This document shows, piece after piece, positions 1-6,491 of a stretch of 13,248 nucleotides of DNA; the stretch's first letter is position 1, and each line of letters begins with the position of its first letter. The stretch is from Nitrososphaerota archaeon. GTDB taxonomy: Archaea > Thermoproteota > Bathyarchaeia > Bathyarchaeales > Bathycorpusculaceae. The position numbers and the translations under genes are program-made. The notes under the pieces are model-generated. The model was not told the origin of the DNA and searched no databases. It worked only from the letters and a program-made list of their open reading frames with translations. The DNA lies in the NCBI GenBank assembly GCA_031282985.1, contig JAITCR010000181.1, forward strand, positions 1 to 13,248, read 5' to 3'.

Positions 1-198
1 TTTGCGTGAGCGTTTGGGCGTTTGGTTAGGAAGAGCAAGTGTTTTTCCGGGGTGAAGTGTCGTCTTGTTTGCAGCATTGAGTTGTTTAAGTTCTATTGGA
101 ATTTTATCAACGAGTTTAAACTGGGTTTTTTCCTGCAAAGCTTGAAGGTCTGACGGATCATTTGTGGACCTGGCACGAGTTCTATTACAACAGGTCAT
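1..198 (-). CDS. N-terminal part of an unrecognised protein, cut by the window edge
   Basis: A reading frame starts with ATG at 198 and stays open for 66 codons to the window edge, while the other frames I checked on the plus strand carry stops. The peptide begins MTCCNRTRARSTNDPSD, contains a lysine-rich middle and ends ...GKTLALPNQTPKRSRK, so it is basic and hydrophilic, with no signal peptide or membrane segment visible. I recognise no family. A TATA-like sequence (minus strand GTTTAAATC, near 251-258) lies about 55 bases upstream. An open frame of this length in AT-rich DNA can arise by chance, so I treat the gene as possible rather than established. Confidence 0.35.
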   Translation of the reverse strand, partial: MTCCNRTRARSTNDPSDLQALQEKTQFKLVDKIPIELKQLNAANKTTLHPGKTLALPNQTPKRSRK

Positions 199-385
199 AA
201 TCAAATCTCAATCAGGACACTGCCGTATTTTTGAGTTTGTTTTCATTTAGATTTAAACTTTTGTACAGTTTTTGGTCAATAAATCTACTGTTTACGTATA
301 CAAGTTCAGATGGGGCATCAAAATATGCAGCTAAATCCACACCAGAAAAAGTGTTTATAAACAAAATTTGGGAAAAGCTATTAAT

Positions 386-395
386 CCCCCCCCCC
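386..395. repeat. Homopolymer tract of ten C
   Basis: Ten consecutive C residues stand in an otherwise AT-rich intergenic region, directly upstream of a TATA-like box (about 399-407) and 30 bases before the ATG of the surface-protein gene. Runs of this length are prone to slipped-strand mutation, and also to sequencing or assembly error. A change in length here would alter spacing between the TATA/BRE region and any upstream activator site, not the reading frame of the gene. Confidence 0.9.
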
Positions 396-398
396 ACG

Positions 399-407
399 GA
401 AATATAG
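399..407 (+). promoter_or_regulatory. TATA-like box for the surface-protein gene
   Basis: The sequence AAATATAGG is centred about 23-25 bases before the ATG at 426, the distance expected for an archaeal TATA box driving a leaderless or nearly leaderless transcript. No Shine-Dalgarno sequence precedes the ATG, which agrees with a leaderless message. The call rests on position and base composition only. Confidence 0.45.
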
Positions 408-425
408 GTATAGAAAAGTGGATAA

Positions 426-2123
426 ATGAAACAAATAAAAATATTTGCAACAATCATAATATTGTTGTTATTAGCGGGTTTAATAGCAATCACAAGTTAC
501 ACTGCGTTTCACAAGGGAGAAAAACAATTCTATGATGAAGGATTCTACGTTGGAGTTACATACTGCGGCAACTCAACTCAGGAAGCAAAAGAACTCATAG
601 ACAAAGTAAAAGACTACACAAACCTCTTCATTCTACAATCAGGTGCATTGATGAGAAATATTGAAGCCATGAATGAAATAGGCGATTATGCAATTGCTTC
701 AAAGTTAAACTACGCAATTTATGGCAGCAAAGCAAATAATTATTTGACAAATGACACCATAATAAAAGAATTTGAAGACAGAATAAAGGAAAACAAGAGT
801 TATTCCATAGATGGACCTATTAATTTGTTTATGGATAGTTGGCTTTGGTTTATTGAAGCAAAAGAAAAATGGGGAGATCAATTCATTGGAATATACTACT
901 CCGATGAACCTGGAGGGAATATGCTTGATGGAAGAGCTGCTTTAGAACAAACAACATTAACAACAAATAATTCAGAATCAACAACCCTAAACTCAATCGA
1001 GAAAACTGGAGAGGGAACAATAATCGTTTATGACATCCCCTCTAGTGGATATTCAATAGTAAATTCATTACATCGCACATATTATTCTGATGGCAGAATC
1101 ACCGTTCGAAAAAGCTATCCGATAGAAACAATTGAGCAAGAATTCAGTTCAACACCAGAAGAAAAACAGCCTATTGATGGCACAACAGAGACTTATTATA
1201 AATCACACATGGACATTGTTGATTATTATCCAAACGGAACAATCACAATACTAGAAACCAGAAATGAGTACATAATACGAAGAAACAGAGATGGGAGCTT
1301 TATAAATAATAGTTCAGGATATGAGCAGCAGAGTTCTAGCGCTAATTCTTACACGTCAGGAAATAACATCACAAAATATACCTCACCAATACAACCCTAT
1401 GAACAAGTTTTAAAACAAAACCCCATACAAACTCATGATGATGCAGCAGAAGCATTTGTAAACATGAACAAAAAACTTCTCGAAGACATAAACAAAACAC
1501 AACTAAACGAAAAATCAATGCTAGTTTTCACAGCTGATTATGGCCTTTACTGGTGGGACTACAAAAGCGGCTATGACATGGTGCTTGCGGAGTTAGGTTG
1601 GAACAACTCTATCACACAAGAAATAGGATTGGTCAGGGGGGCGGCGACTCTTCAAAGTAAAAGTTGGGGCACTATACTCACTTGGAAATATACCCAACCG
1701 CCGTATCTCACAAACGGAAACGAAATGTTCGAACAAATGAAAACCTCATACGAAGCCGGAGCACAATACATAATAGTATTCAACTACTCAGAAGACATAG
1801 CAAACCCAAACACACTACAAAAAGAACACTACCAAGCACTAGAAAAATTCTGGAAAGACGTAGTCAAAAACCCAAAAGTAAAACATGGAAACATAAAAGC
1901 TGAAGCAGCACTAATTCTACCTCAAAACTACGGATGGGGCATACGACACCCAAACGACCACATATGGGGCATATGGCAACCAGACGACACATCACAACAA
2001 ATATGGAATCAACTACAAAACAAACTAGACCAACATGGACTAAAACTAGACATAATATTCGAAGACCCAAACTATCCAGCAACCGGAAAATACGACAACA
2101 TTTATTATTGGAATCAAAAATAA
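426..2123 (+). CDS. Predicted membrane-anchored extracellular protein with a TIM-barrel/glycosidase-like core
   Basis: The 565-residue product starts with a charged MKQIK and a hydrophobic stretch at residues 6-24, with no visible cleavage site or lipobox, so it is probably a signal anchor holding the protein outside the cell. The core appears in two parts. Residues 38-170 include YSDEPGG at 158-164, an acidic strand end of the kind that carries catalytic acids in TIM-barrel glycosidases. Residues 335-565 include ADYGLYWWDYKSGYD (370-384), an aromatic block at 416-427 and YGWGIRHPND at 502-511. Between them, residues 171-330 form a Ser/Thr/Asn-rich insertion with two similar YY-x-(D/N)G-x-IT segments (219-226, 267-274). 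About ten N-x-S/T sequons fit a glycosylated surface protein. I recall similar uncharacterised proteins in Bathyarchaeia and methanogens, but the enzymatic role is inference. The gene stands alone, convergent to the ABC operon. Its last third is very rich in A and C on the coding strand. Confidence 0.8.
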   Translation: MKQIKIFATIIILLLLAGLIAITSYTAFHKGEKQFYDEGFYVGVTYCGNSTQEAKELIDKVKDYTNLFILQSGALMRNIEAMNEIGDYAIASKLNYAIYGSKANNYLTNDTIIKEFEDRIKENKSYSIDGPINLFMDSWLWFIEAKEKWGDQFIGIYYSDEPGGNMLDGRAALEQTTLTTNNSESTTLNSIEKTGEGTIIVYDIPSSGYSIVNSLHRTYYSDGRITVRKSYPIETIEQEFSSTPEEKQPIDGTTETYYKSHMDIVDYYPNGTITILETRNEYIIRRNRDGSFINNSSGYEQQSSSANSYTSGNNITKYTSPIQPYEQVLKQNPIQTHDDAAEAFVNMNKKLLEDINKTQLNEKSMLVFTADYGLYWWDYKSGYDMVLAELGWNNSITQEIGLVRGAATLQSKSWGTILTWKYTQPPYLTNGNEMFEQMKTSYEAGAQYIIVFNYSEDIANPNTLQKEHYQALEKFWKDVVKNPKVKHGNIKAEAALILPQNYGWGIRHPNDHIWGIWQPDDTSQQIWNQLQNKLDQHGLKLDIIFEDPNYPATGKYDNIYYWNQK

Positions 2124-2202
2124 CAAACTACCCCTCCCCAATTTTTAAATATAAAATGCCTAAAACATTTAATGATTTTGTTAATGGAAAAAAGAAATGG
2201 GT

Positions 2203-2233
2203 TAATGTTAATCTGTTATAGGATTTAACATTA
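2203..2233. terminator. Inverted repeat between convergent genes, possible bidirectional terminator
   Basis: A perfect 9-bp inverted repeat (TAATGTTAA at 2203-2211 and TTAACATTA at 2225-2233) with a 13-base loop lies in the 113-bp gap between the surface-protein gene and the permease gene, which end facing each other. It starts 4 bases after the permease stop. The stem is AU-only apart from one GC pair, so it would be weak as an intrinsic terminator. T-rich stretches flank it, and archaeal termination depends mostly on those. The position between convergent ends is the main support. Confidence 0.35.
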
Positions 2234-2236
2234 GAT

Positions 2237-3529
2237 TTACAGAGGCAGGTCTTTTTCTTTGAAAACTTGTACAGCTAACACGTAAAGTACTACACCTATA
2301 AGGGCAAGCACAAGGAACTGAATCCAAAAGCTGCCACCTGATACAATAGCATTTGGATCATAGAGTGTGTTCATTGAAAAATATTTAAGAAACTCTAAAC
2401 CTTCACCAAATCCACTCATCATTTGGAACAAATAGAAAGCAACAGGTATTCCTGCGCCAAGCGCTAGAGAATTGTTTGCTGAATTGAATATGCATGAACA
2501 GAAGAATGCAATGCCACTGGTAGCAAAAATTAAGAGAACTGCACCAAGGTTCAATGTAAGATATTCTTGAACACTAAAATTCAAACCCGCATCAAGTGTA
2601 AACTGTTTTGAAACGAGTTGCGCATTTATAACTCCAACAAAAGCTGCCTTCTGCATTTCAAGTGCCACCTCTTCATTAGGAGCTAATGCTAAGGTTTCTT
2701 TAGGCACTAAATCTGCGGCTATGGCTGCTGCCTCTAAAGCAAGAGCATTATTTTTGATTTTCGCTAAGTTAGACGTTAACCCAGTGACACTTGTATCAAG
2801 CACCTCTGCAGCTGCTGTAATACCCGCTAGAAACTTTTGCTGAAATTCTGCCATTTCTCCAGGTGTCATCGTAGTTTGATTTGTACCGCCGTCAATTTTT
2901 TGTTGAAGATACAGCTTATAAACATCTTCATCAATTTTCCTAGCCTCAGCACCTCTTGTGACAGCTTCAGGATTCTCAAGAATCATATTCAAGTTACCGG
3001 CTACTGTTGCCTTATCCCAGCCAAACTCCTTTGATACGCCCTTAACATCCGCTGTGTACGCGTCGCCAAAGGCACTTCCTTGAGTTACTTGAACGGTTGC
3101 AAGCCCTACAAGGCTAACAACTAGAAACATCATGAAAATGGCAGTAATCAAATAAATGCCCTTTGTTGTCGCAACTGTTCTTCTTTTAATCGGTGTTGAC
3201 AACGTATATGCCATTGAACCCTTATCTACCTGTGCAGCAATCAGGCCATTTGCTGTAAGAACAACAAAAATGACGGGTAACACGACAGCTAGCATACCAT
3301 AAAAAGTGCCAGAAAGCATATTGTTTAACGTTATAGTACCAATGCCGCTAAGCACATCGCCCATAGCATCACCAAATGCACTCGCTATCATGTCCATCAT
3401 GCTATTAATCTGAATAGGGTCAAATTGTGCGATGATCAAAACAGACATCGCACATAACGCCGCCGTAAAAATCAGCCACAGTTTATAATTTGATTTGAAT
3501 GTTTGTTTAAAGATTGTTTTATTGAACAT
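2237..3529 (-). CDS. ABC-2 type transporter permease with a large loop domain
   Basis: This is the membrane subunit of the exporter encoded with the two ATPase genes upstream. I chose the ATG at 3529 (430 residues) because AAGGAG (3540-3545) sits 10 bases before it; a frame extension to 3571 lacks such a site. The start overlaps the end of the upstream ATPase gene by 11 bases, which implies translational coupling. Six hydrophobic segments can be seen at about residues 17-36, 78-99, 123-147, 324-348, 352-374 and 400-423. The cytoplasmic segment STPIKRRTVATTKGIY (111-126) resembles the conserved loop of ABC-2 exporters of the bacitracin/drug type. A hydrophilic, Ala/Glu/Lys-rich stretch of about 175 residues lies between segments 3 and 4, predicted outside if the usual topology holds. 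The substrate cannot be read from the sequence; lipids, peptides or drugs are all possible. Confidence 0.85.
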   Translation of the reverse strand: MFNKTIFKQTFKSNYKLWLIFTAALCAMSVLIIAQFDPIQINSMMDMIASAFGDAMGDVLSGIGTITLNNMLSGTFYGMLAVVLPVIFVVLTANGLIAAQVDKGSMAYTLSTPIKRRTVATTKGIYLITAIFMMFLVVSLVGLATVQVTQGSAFGDAYTADVKGVSKEFGWDKATVAGNLNMILENPEAVTRGAEARKIDEDVYKLYLQQKIDGGTNQTTMTPGEMAEFQQKFLAGITAAAEVLDTSVTGLTSNLAKIKNNALALEAAAIAADLVPKETLALAPNEEVALEMQKAAFVGVINAQLVSKQFTLDAGLNFSVQEYLTLNLGAVLLIFATSGIAFFCSCIFNSANNSLALGAGIPVAFYLFQMMSGFGEGLEFLKYFSMNTLYDPNAIVSGGSFWIQFLVLALIGVVLYVLAVQVFKEKDLPL

Positions 3530-4424
3530 TGTTTTGTCTCTCCTTATATATACTGTTAAAATATTTTTCAAGAGTGTACTTGATTTCAGATATGAATTTT
3601 ATTTTGTATCCTTTCAAAACGCCTAGAAAAGCGTTAATATCATTGTCACAAATATTGACAACCACTTGATTTTTTTCCTCCTGCTTTTCCTCAAAACTAA
3701 AATCCAAAGCTGTAAACCGTTTATAATCAGACTTTGAGATAAACTCGATTTTATACGACTTATTTTCGTTATGTCTTATTTCTTTTGTAGATTTAACAGC
3801 AAGAATTTTACCATCTCTAATGAGCGCGACTTTATCACAGGTGTCTTCAACTTCATCAAATAAATGCGATGACATAAAAATTGTCTTACCTTTTCTTTTT
3901 TCTTCATTCAAAATATCTATAAAACGAACACGCATTAACGGGTCAAGCCCAGTTGTAGGCTCATCAAAAATCAGAATTTCACGATCACCCATAAACGCGG
4001 CGACAATAGCTGTTTTTTGCTTCATGCCTTTTGACATACGATTTAGTTTTGCAGTTGGATCAAGCTGAAGCGTCTTAACAATATACTCTGCATAAGACAA
4101 GTCTTTAACTCCAAGTAACTCTGCCTGCGCTTTAAAAAAGTCAATTCCAGTAGGTGTGTCAGGAAAAGCAATTTCTCCTGGCACATAACCAATGAGTCTT
4201 TTTATTTCAGCGGCATCATTCCAACAGTCAAGCCCATTTATAACAGCACTACCTTTATCAGGTTTCAAAAAACCCATTAAATGACGTATCGTAGTGGTTT
4301 TTCCAGCACCATTTATGCCAACAAAACCGAATACTTCGCCTTTTTCAATTTCTAAACTGACATCAAATATACCGCGCCCATCACCGTAATTTTTTGTCAA
4401 ATTCTTTATTTCAATTAACGGCAT
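3519..4424 (-). CDS. ABC transporter ATPase, second of a tandem paralogous pair
   Basis: This 301-residue protein is a complete ABC ATPase of the ABC-2/drug-exporter class and powers the neighbouring permease from the cytoplasmic side. Walker A is GINGAGKT (36-43), the signature region reads MSKGMKQK (130-137) instead of LSGGQ, Walker B is ILIFDEP (150-156), the D-loop is GLDP and the H-loop histidine is H187. The SxGMK form of the signature is usual in BcrA-like exporters and does not imply inactivity. After about residue 215 comes an accessory domain that both ATPases here share, ending in KYTLEKYF. The ATG at 4424 lies inside the end of the upstream ATPase gene (14-base overlap) and has a strong GGAGGT site at 4435-4440. 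The two ATPases share most residues around the Walker A region, so an old tandem duplication is likely. Confidence 0.93.
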   Translation of the reverse strand: MPLIEIKNLTKNYGDGRGIFDVSLEIEKGEVFGFVGINGAGKTTTIRHLMGFLKPDKGSAVINGLDCWNDAAEIKRLIGYVPGEIAFPDTPTGIDFFKAQAELLGVKDLSYAEYIVKTLQLDPTAKLNRMSKGMKQKTAIVAAFMGDREILIFDEPTTGLDPLMRVRFIDILNEEKRKGKTIFMSSHLFDEVEDTCDKVALIRDGKILAVKSTKEIRHNENKSYKIEFISKSDYKRFTALDFSFEEKQEEKNQVVVNICDNDINAFLGVLKGYKIKFISEIKYTLEKYFNSIYKERQNNVQ

Positions 4425-5379
4425 TTACAATCTTACCTCCGTCCAGAGCAGTGTTTGTTTGTCTATTTTTATCATAAAAACTCATAAAGTAATCTTCAAG
4501 AGTGAATTTAATTTCCGAAAAAAATTTTAAACTATAGCCGGATATCAACTTTATAAACTCGTTGACATCCGCATCATCGATATGAATATTTACCTGATTT
4601 CTTTGCTCTTTTACCGACGCAAGTTCATAAGGAATATGAGCATTTTCCAAATTTGAATGATCCGTTTGGAATCTTTCAAATTCGTCTTTAGAGCGAAATT
4701 CTATCTTAAAGGTCTTGGTCTTGCTATGGCGTAAATCGTCTGCGACAAAAGTTGAAACAAGCTTTCCGTCTTTTATGATAGAAATTTTATCACAAGTAGC
4801 ATCCACTTCAGAAAAAATGTGGGAAGACAAAAGGATTGTTTTGCCCCGTTTCTTTTCAGTTCGAATAAACTCGATAAATGTATCCTGCATAACTGGATCA
4901 AGTCCACTAGTGGGTTCATCAAGAACAAGTACAGCTGGGTCGTGCATAAAGGCGGTCACTATAGCGAGCTTACGCTTCATACCAAGCGACATCCGTTTTA
5001 ACCCACCAGACGGCTCCAACTCAAAGCGTTTGATAAGCGATTCAGTATACGTCATATCTGACATTTTACGCAAGTCTGCCATCATTTTTATAAACTGTGT
5101 ACCTGTGAGGGAGTCAGGCAAAGCAATTTCCCCAGGTAAATATCCAAGGTTTCTTTGTATTTCATGATAATTTTTCCAGCTGTTCATACCATTCACAATG
5201 GTGCATCCTGTCTGTGGACGCGAAAACCCCATGATATGACGAATAGTAGTTGTTTTTCCAGCACCGTTTGGACCTAAAAAGCCATAAACTTCGCCCTTTT
5301 CAACATTAAAAGAAACATTAAAAACGCCACGGCCGTGACCAAAATCTTTTGTCAAGTTTTCAACCTGTATAACTGGCAT
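4411..5379 (-). CDS. ABC transporter ATPase, first of a tandem paralogous pair
   Basis: This 322-residue cytoplasmic ATPase has Walker A GPNGAGKT (36-43), signature MSLGMKRK (130-137), Walker B VLVLDEP (150-156), GLDP and H-loop H187. These positions are identical to those of its downstream paralogue, so the two align without gaps through the nucleotide-binding domain. The C-terminal extension, from about residue 215, ends in KFTLEDYF followed by a short hydrophilic tail that the paralogue lacks. The ATG at 5379 lies 2 bases after the marR stop and has AGAGGAA at 5385-5391 with 5-base spacing. Two different ATPase genes with a single permease gene suggest a heterodimeric ATPase pair on one membrane subunit. 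Alternatively, one ATPase may serve a permease encoded elsewhere. Which one applies cannot be told from sequence. Confidence 0.93.
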   Translation of the reverse strand: MPVIQVENLTKDFGHGRGVFNVSFNVEKGEVYGFLGPNGAGKTTTIRHIMGFSRPQTGCTIVNGMNSWKNYHEIQRNLGYLPGEIALPDSLTGTQFIKMMADLRKMSDMTYTESLIKRFELEPSGGLKRMSLGMKRKLAIVTAFMHDPAVLVLDEPTSGLDPVMQDTFIEFIRTEKKRGKTILLSSHIFSEVDATCDKISIIKDGKLVSTFVADDLRHSKTKTFKIEFRSKDEFERFQTDHSNLENAHIPYELASVKEQRNQVNIHIDDADVNEFIKLISGYSLKFFSEIKFTLEDYFMSFYDKNRQTNTALDGGKIVNAVN

Positions 5380-5381
5380 GT

Positions 5382-5882
5382 TTATTCCTCTTTTGCGTGA
5401 TTTATTTTAAAATGTTTATGTTTCATTTTTTTTATGACTGGTTCATTCACATCTTCTAGGTGGCTAAGCATTGTAAATAGCTGTTTTAGATAGTCTTCGC
5501 CTACAGAGTTAATATATTCGGTTAGGTAATCGTCAACAATACGGTCAAGATGTTCGATAGCTTTACAACCCTTATCTGTCAGGGTTATGACAATTTTACG
5601 GCGGTTGTTTTTATCTAACTCTCTTACAAGGTATCCTTTTTCTTCAAGAGTGCCAAGCATTTTAGAAACTCCTGATTTTGAAAGGTAATTATTATTTTGA
5701 ATATCTATCAAACTGAAATTGCGTTCAGAATCAGTCATTGCAATGTTGTGCAGCAGAAAAAATTCAGACAAACTAATGTTTAGTCCTACAGGGTAAATGT
5801 TATCCATTTCAGCTATTGCAAGTATGCCATGTCGTCTCATTTTTAATGCTAACTGCACAAGCTGTTTTTTTATTTGATCCAT
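5382..5882 (-). CDS. MarR-family winged-helix transcriptional regulator
   Basis: The predicted product of 166 residues is a typical MarR-type dimeric DNA-binding repressor. The winged helix is clear: recognition-helix region LSKSGVSKMLGTLEEKGYL (67-85), wing DKNNRRKIVITLTDKG (90-105), and a helical C-terminus for dimerisation. I prefer the ATG at 5882; a GTG at 5900 would add six residues and cannot be excluded. It is the first gene of the operon, followed after 2 bases by the first ATPase gene. A 27-bp palindrome just upstream overlaps the predicted transcription start, so the simplest reading is that it represses its own operon until a ligand, perhaps the exported compound, releases it. The ligand is unknown. 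Confidence 0.9.
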   Translation of the reverse strand: MDQIKKQLVQLALKMRRHGILAIAEMDNIYPVGLNISLSEFFLLHNIAMTDSERNFSLIDIQNNNYLSKSGVSKMLGTLEEKGYLVRELDKNNRRKIVITLTDKGCKAIEHLDRIVDDYLTEYINSVGEDYLKQLFTMLSHLEDVNEPVIKKMKHKHFKINHAKEE

Positions 5883-5908
5883 TTTAACACTCAAACCCAC
5901 CCTATCAG

Positions 5909-5935
5909 TTCACTATTCAACAGTTGAACAGTGAA
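5909..5935. promoter_or_regulatory. 27-bp palindromic operator, probable MarR binding site
   Basis: Two 13-base half-sites, TTCACTATTCAAC and GTTGAACAGTGAA, are separated by a single A and differ from perfect dyad symmetry at only one pair. The symmetry continues outward as ATCA (5904-5907) and TGAT (5936-5939), with one extra base on the left. The site ends 27 bases before the chosen marR start. It lies where transcription should begin if the TATA box at 5947-5956 is used, so a bound dimer would block initiation. Length and symmetry are typical for MarR-family operators. Confidence 0.85.
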
Positions 5936-5946
5936 TGATTTAGAGG

Positions 5947-5956
5947 TATTATTATA
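5947..5956 (-). promoter_or_regulatory. TATA box of the marR-ABC operon
   Basis: On the minus strand the sequence is TATAATAATA, centred about 26 bases upstream of the middle of the palindromic operator and about 70 bases upstream of the marR start. The predicted transcription start near 5925 falls inside the operator. This is the only good TATA-like element in this part of the divergent gap. Confidence 0.55.
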
Positions 5957-6062
5957 CATTGCGCAACACTTTAGAAAGTCTACCTTTCCCAGAAAAGGCA
6001 TCAACAAGATAAACATCACAACACATAAAATTTAATAGCGGAAAATTTATCAGTACAGTAGA

Positions 6063-6072
6063 CATAAATAAA
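6063..6072 (+). promoter_or_regulatory. TATA-like box of the eL22 gene
   Basis: The sequence ATAAATAAAA-like stretch here would place a transcription start near 6093 and give a leader of about 28 bases that contains the ribosome binding site. A second candidate, the palindromic TTATGCATAA at 6081-6090, would start transcription inside the ribosome binding site and is less likely. The remaining 180-bp gap shared with marR shows no further gene. Confidence 0.4.
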
Positions 6073-6109
6073 AGAAAACTTTATGCATAAAATTTGACGC
6101 TGAACAATA

Positions 6110-6116
6110 GAGGTGA
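6110..6116 (+). promoter_or_regulatory. Strong ribosome binding site of the eL22 gene
   Basis: GAGGTGA pairs perfectly with the 3' tail of the 16S rRNA in this same window (..ATCACCTCCT) and ends 5 bases before the ATG at 6122. It fixes the start of the gene. Confidence 0.8.
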
Positions 6117-6121
6117 ACTAA

Positions 6122-6403
6122 ATGGTTGAAATGAAAATTGATGCTAACGAAATAAAGGGCAAGAACGGCATGGTTCAAAAATATGCAGAATTCATTAAAG
6201 AGAAAACAAGTGCAGACGTATCTAGTGAGGGCAACACTATTACAGTTAAAGGTGAAGGCCCAGCAGTAGCTAAAAAATACCTACGTGTCTTAACTAAAAA
6301 ATTCTTGTACAAATACGAATTAATCGACACATACCGCGTAATTGCTGACGAAGGCGAAAACACACTACAAATCATAGAACGCAAGCTAAATGAAGAAGAC
6401 TAA
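6122..6403 (+). CDS. rpl22e: Ribosomal protein eL22 (L22e family)
   Basis: This 93-residue protein belongs to the large ribosomal subunit. It matches the eukaryotic eL22 family along its length: a short N-terminal strand (MKIDAN), a helix with YAEFIKEKT (20-28), the strand NTITVKGEG (37-45), and the basic block KKYLRVLTKKFLYKYELID (50-68) followed by TYRVIADEG. This block corresponds to the RNA-contacting KRYLKYLTKKYL region of human eL22. It lacks most of the acidic tail of the eukaryotic proteins and ends simply in NEED. The gene is monocistronic, with its own promoter and a strong ribosome binding site, and faces the end of glpX. eL22 is unrelated to bacterial uL22 and is found in only some archaea. 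Identification by eye is firm because of the conserved basic block. Confidence 0.9.
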   Translation: MVEMKIDANEIKGKNGMVQKYAEFIKEKTSADVSSEGNTITVKGEGPAVAKKYLRVLTKKFLYKYELIDTYRVIADEGENTLQIIERKLNEED

Positions 6404-6491
6404 ACCTTCTTTACTATTATTTTCAGTTATTTTATTGAACAATCTCATTTTCAAGAACAGTGCAAACAACAGTAAAAAGAAAAGAAGAATG

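Noticed and set aside
1664..2221. Three overlapping frames on both strands within the 3' part of the surface-protein gene
   Set aside because: They are by-products of the A/C-rich composition, which removes stop codons in other frames; the main frame has the family-like motifs.
3519..5379. Possible inactivation of the ABC ATPases because LSGGQ is missing
   Set aside because: The SxGMK signature is normal in BcrA-like exporters, and Walker A, Walker B and H-loop residues are intact in both.
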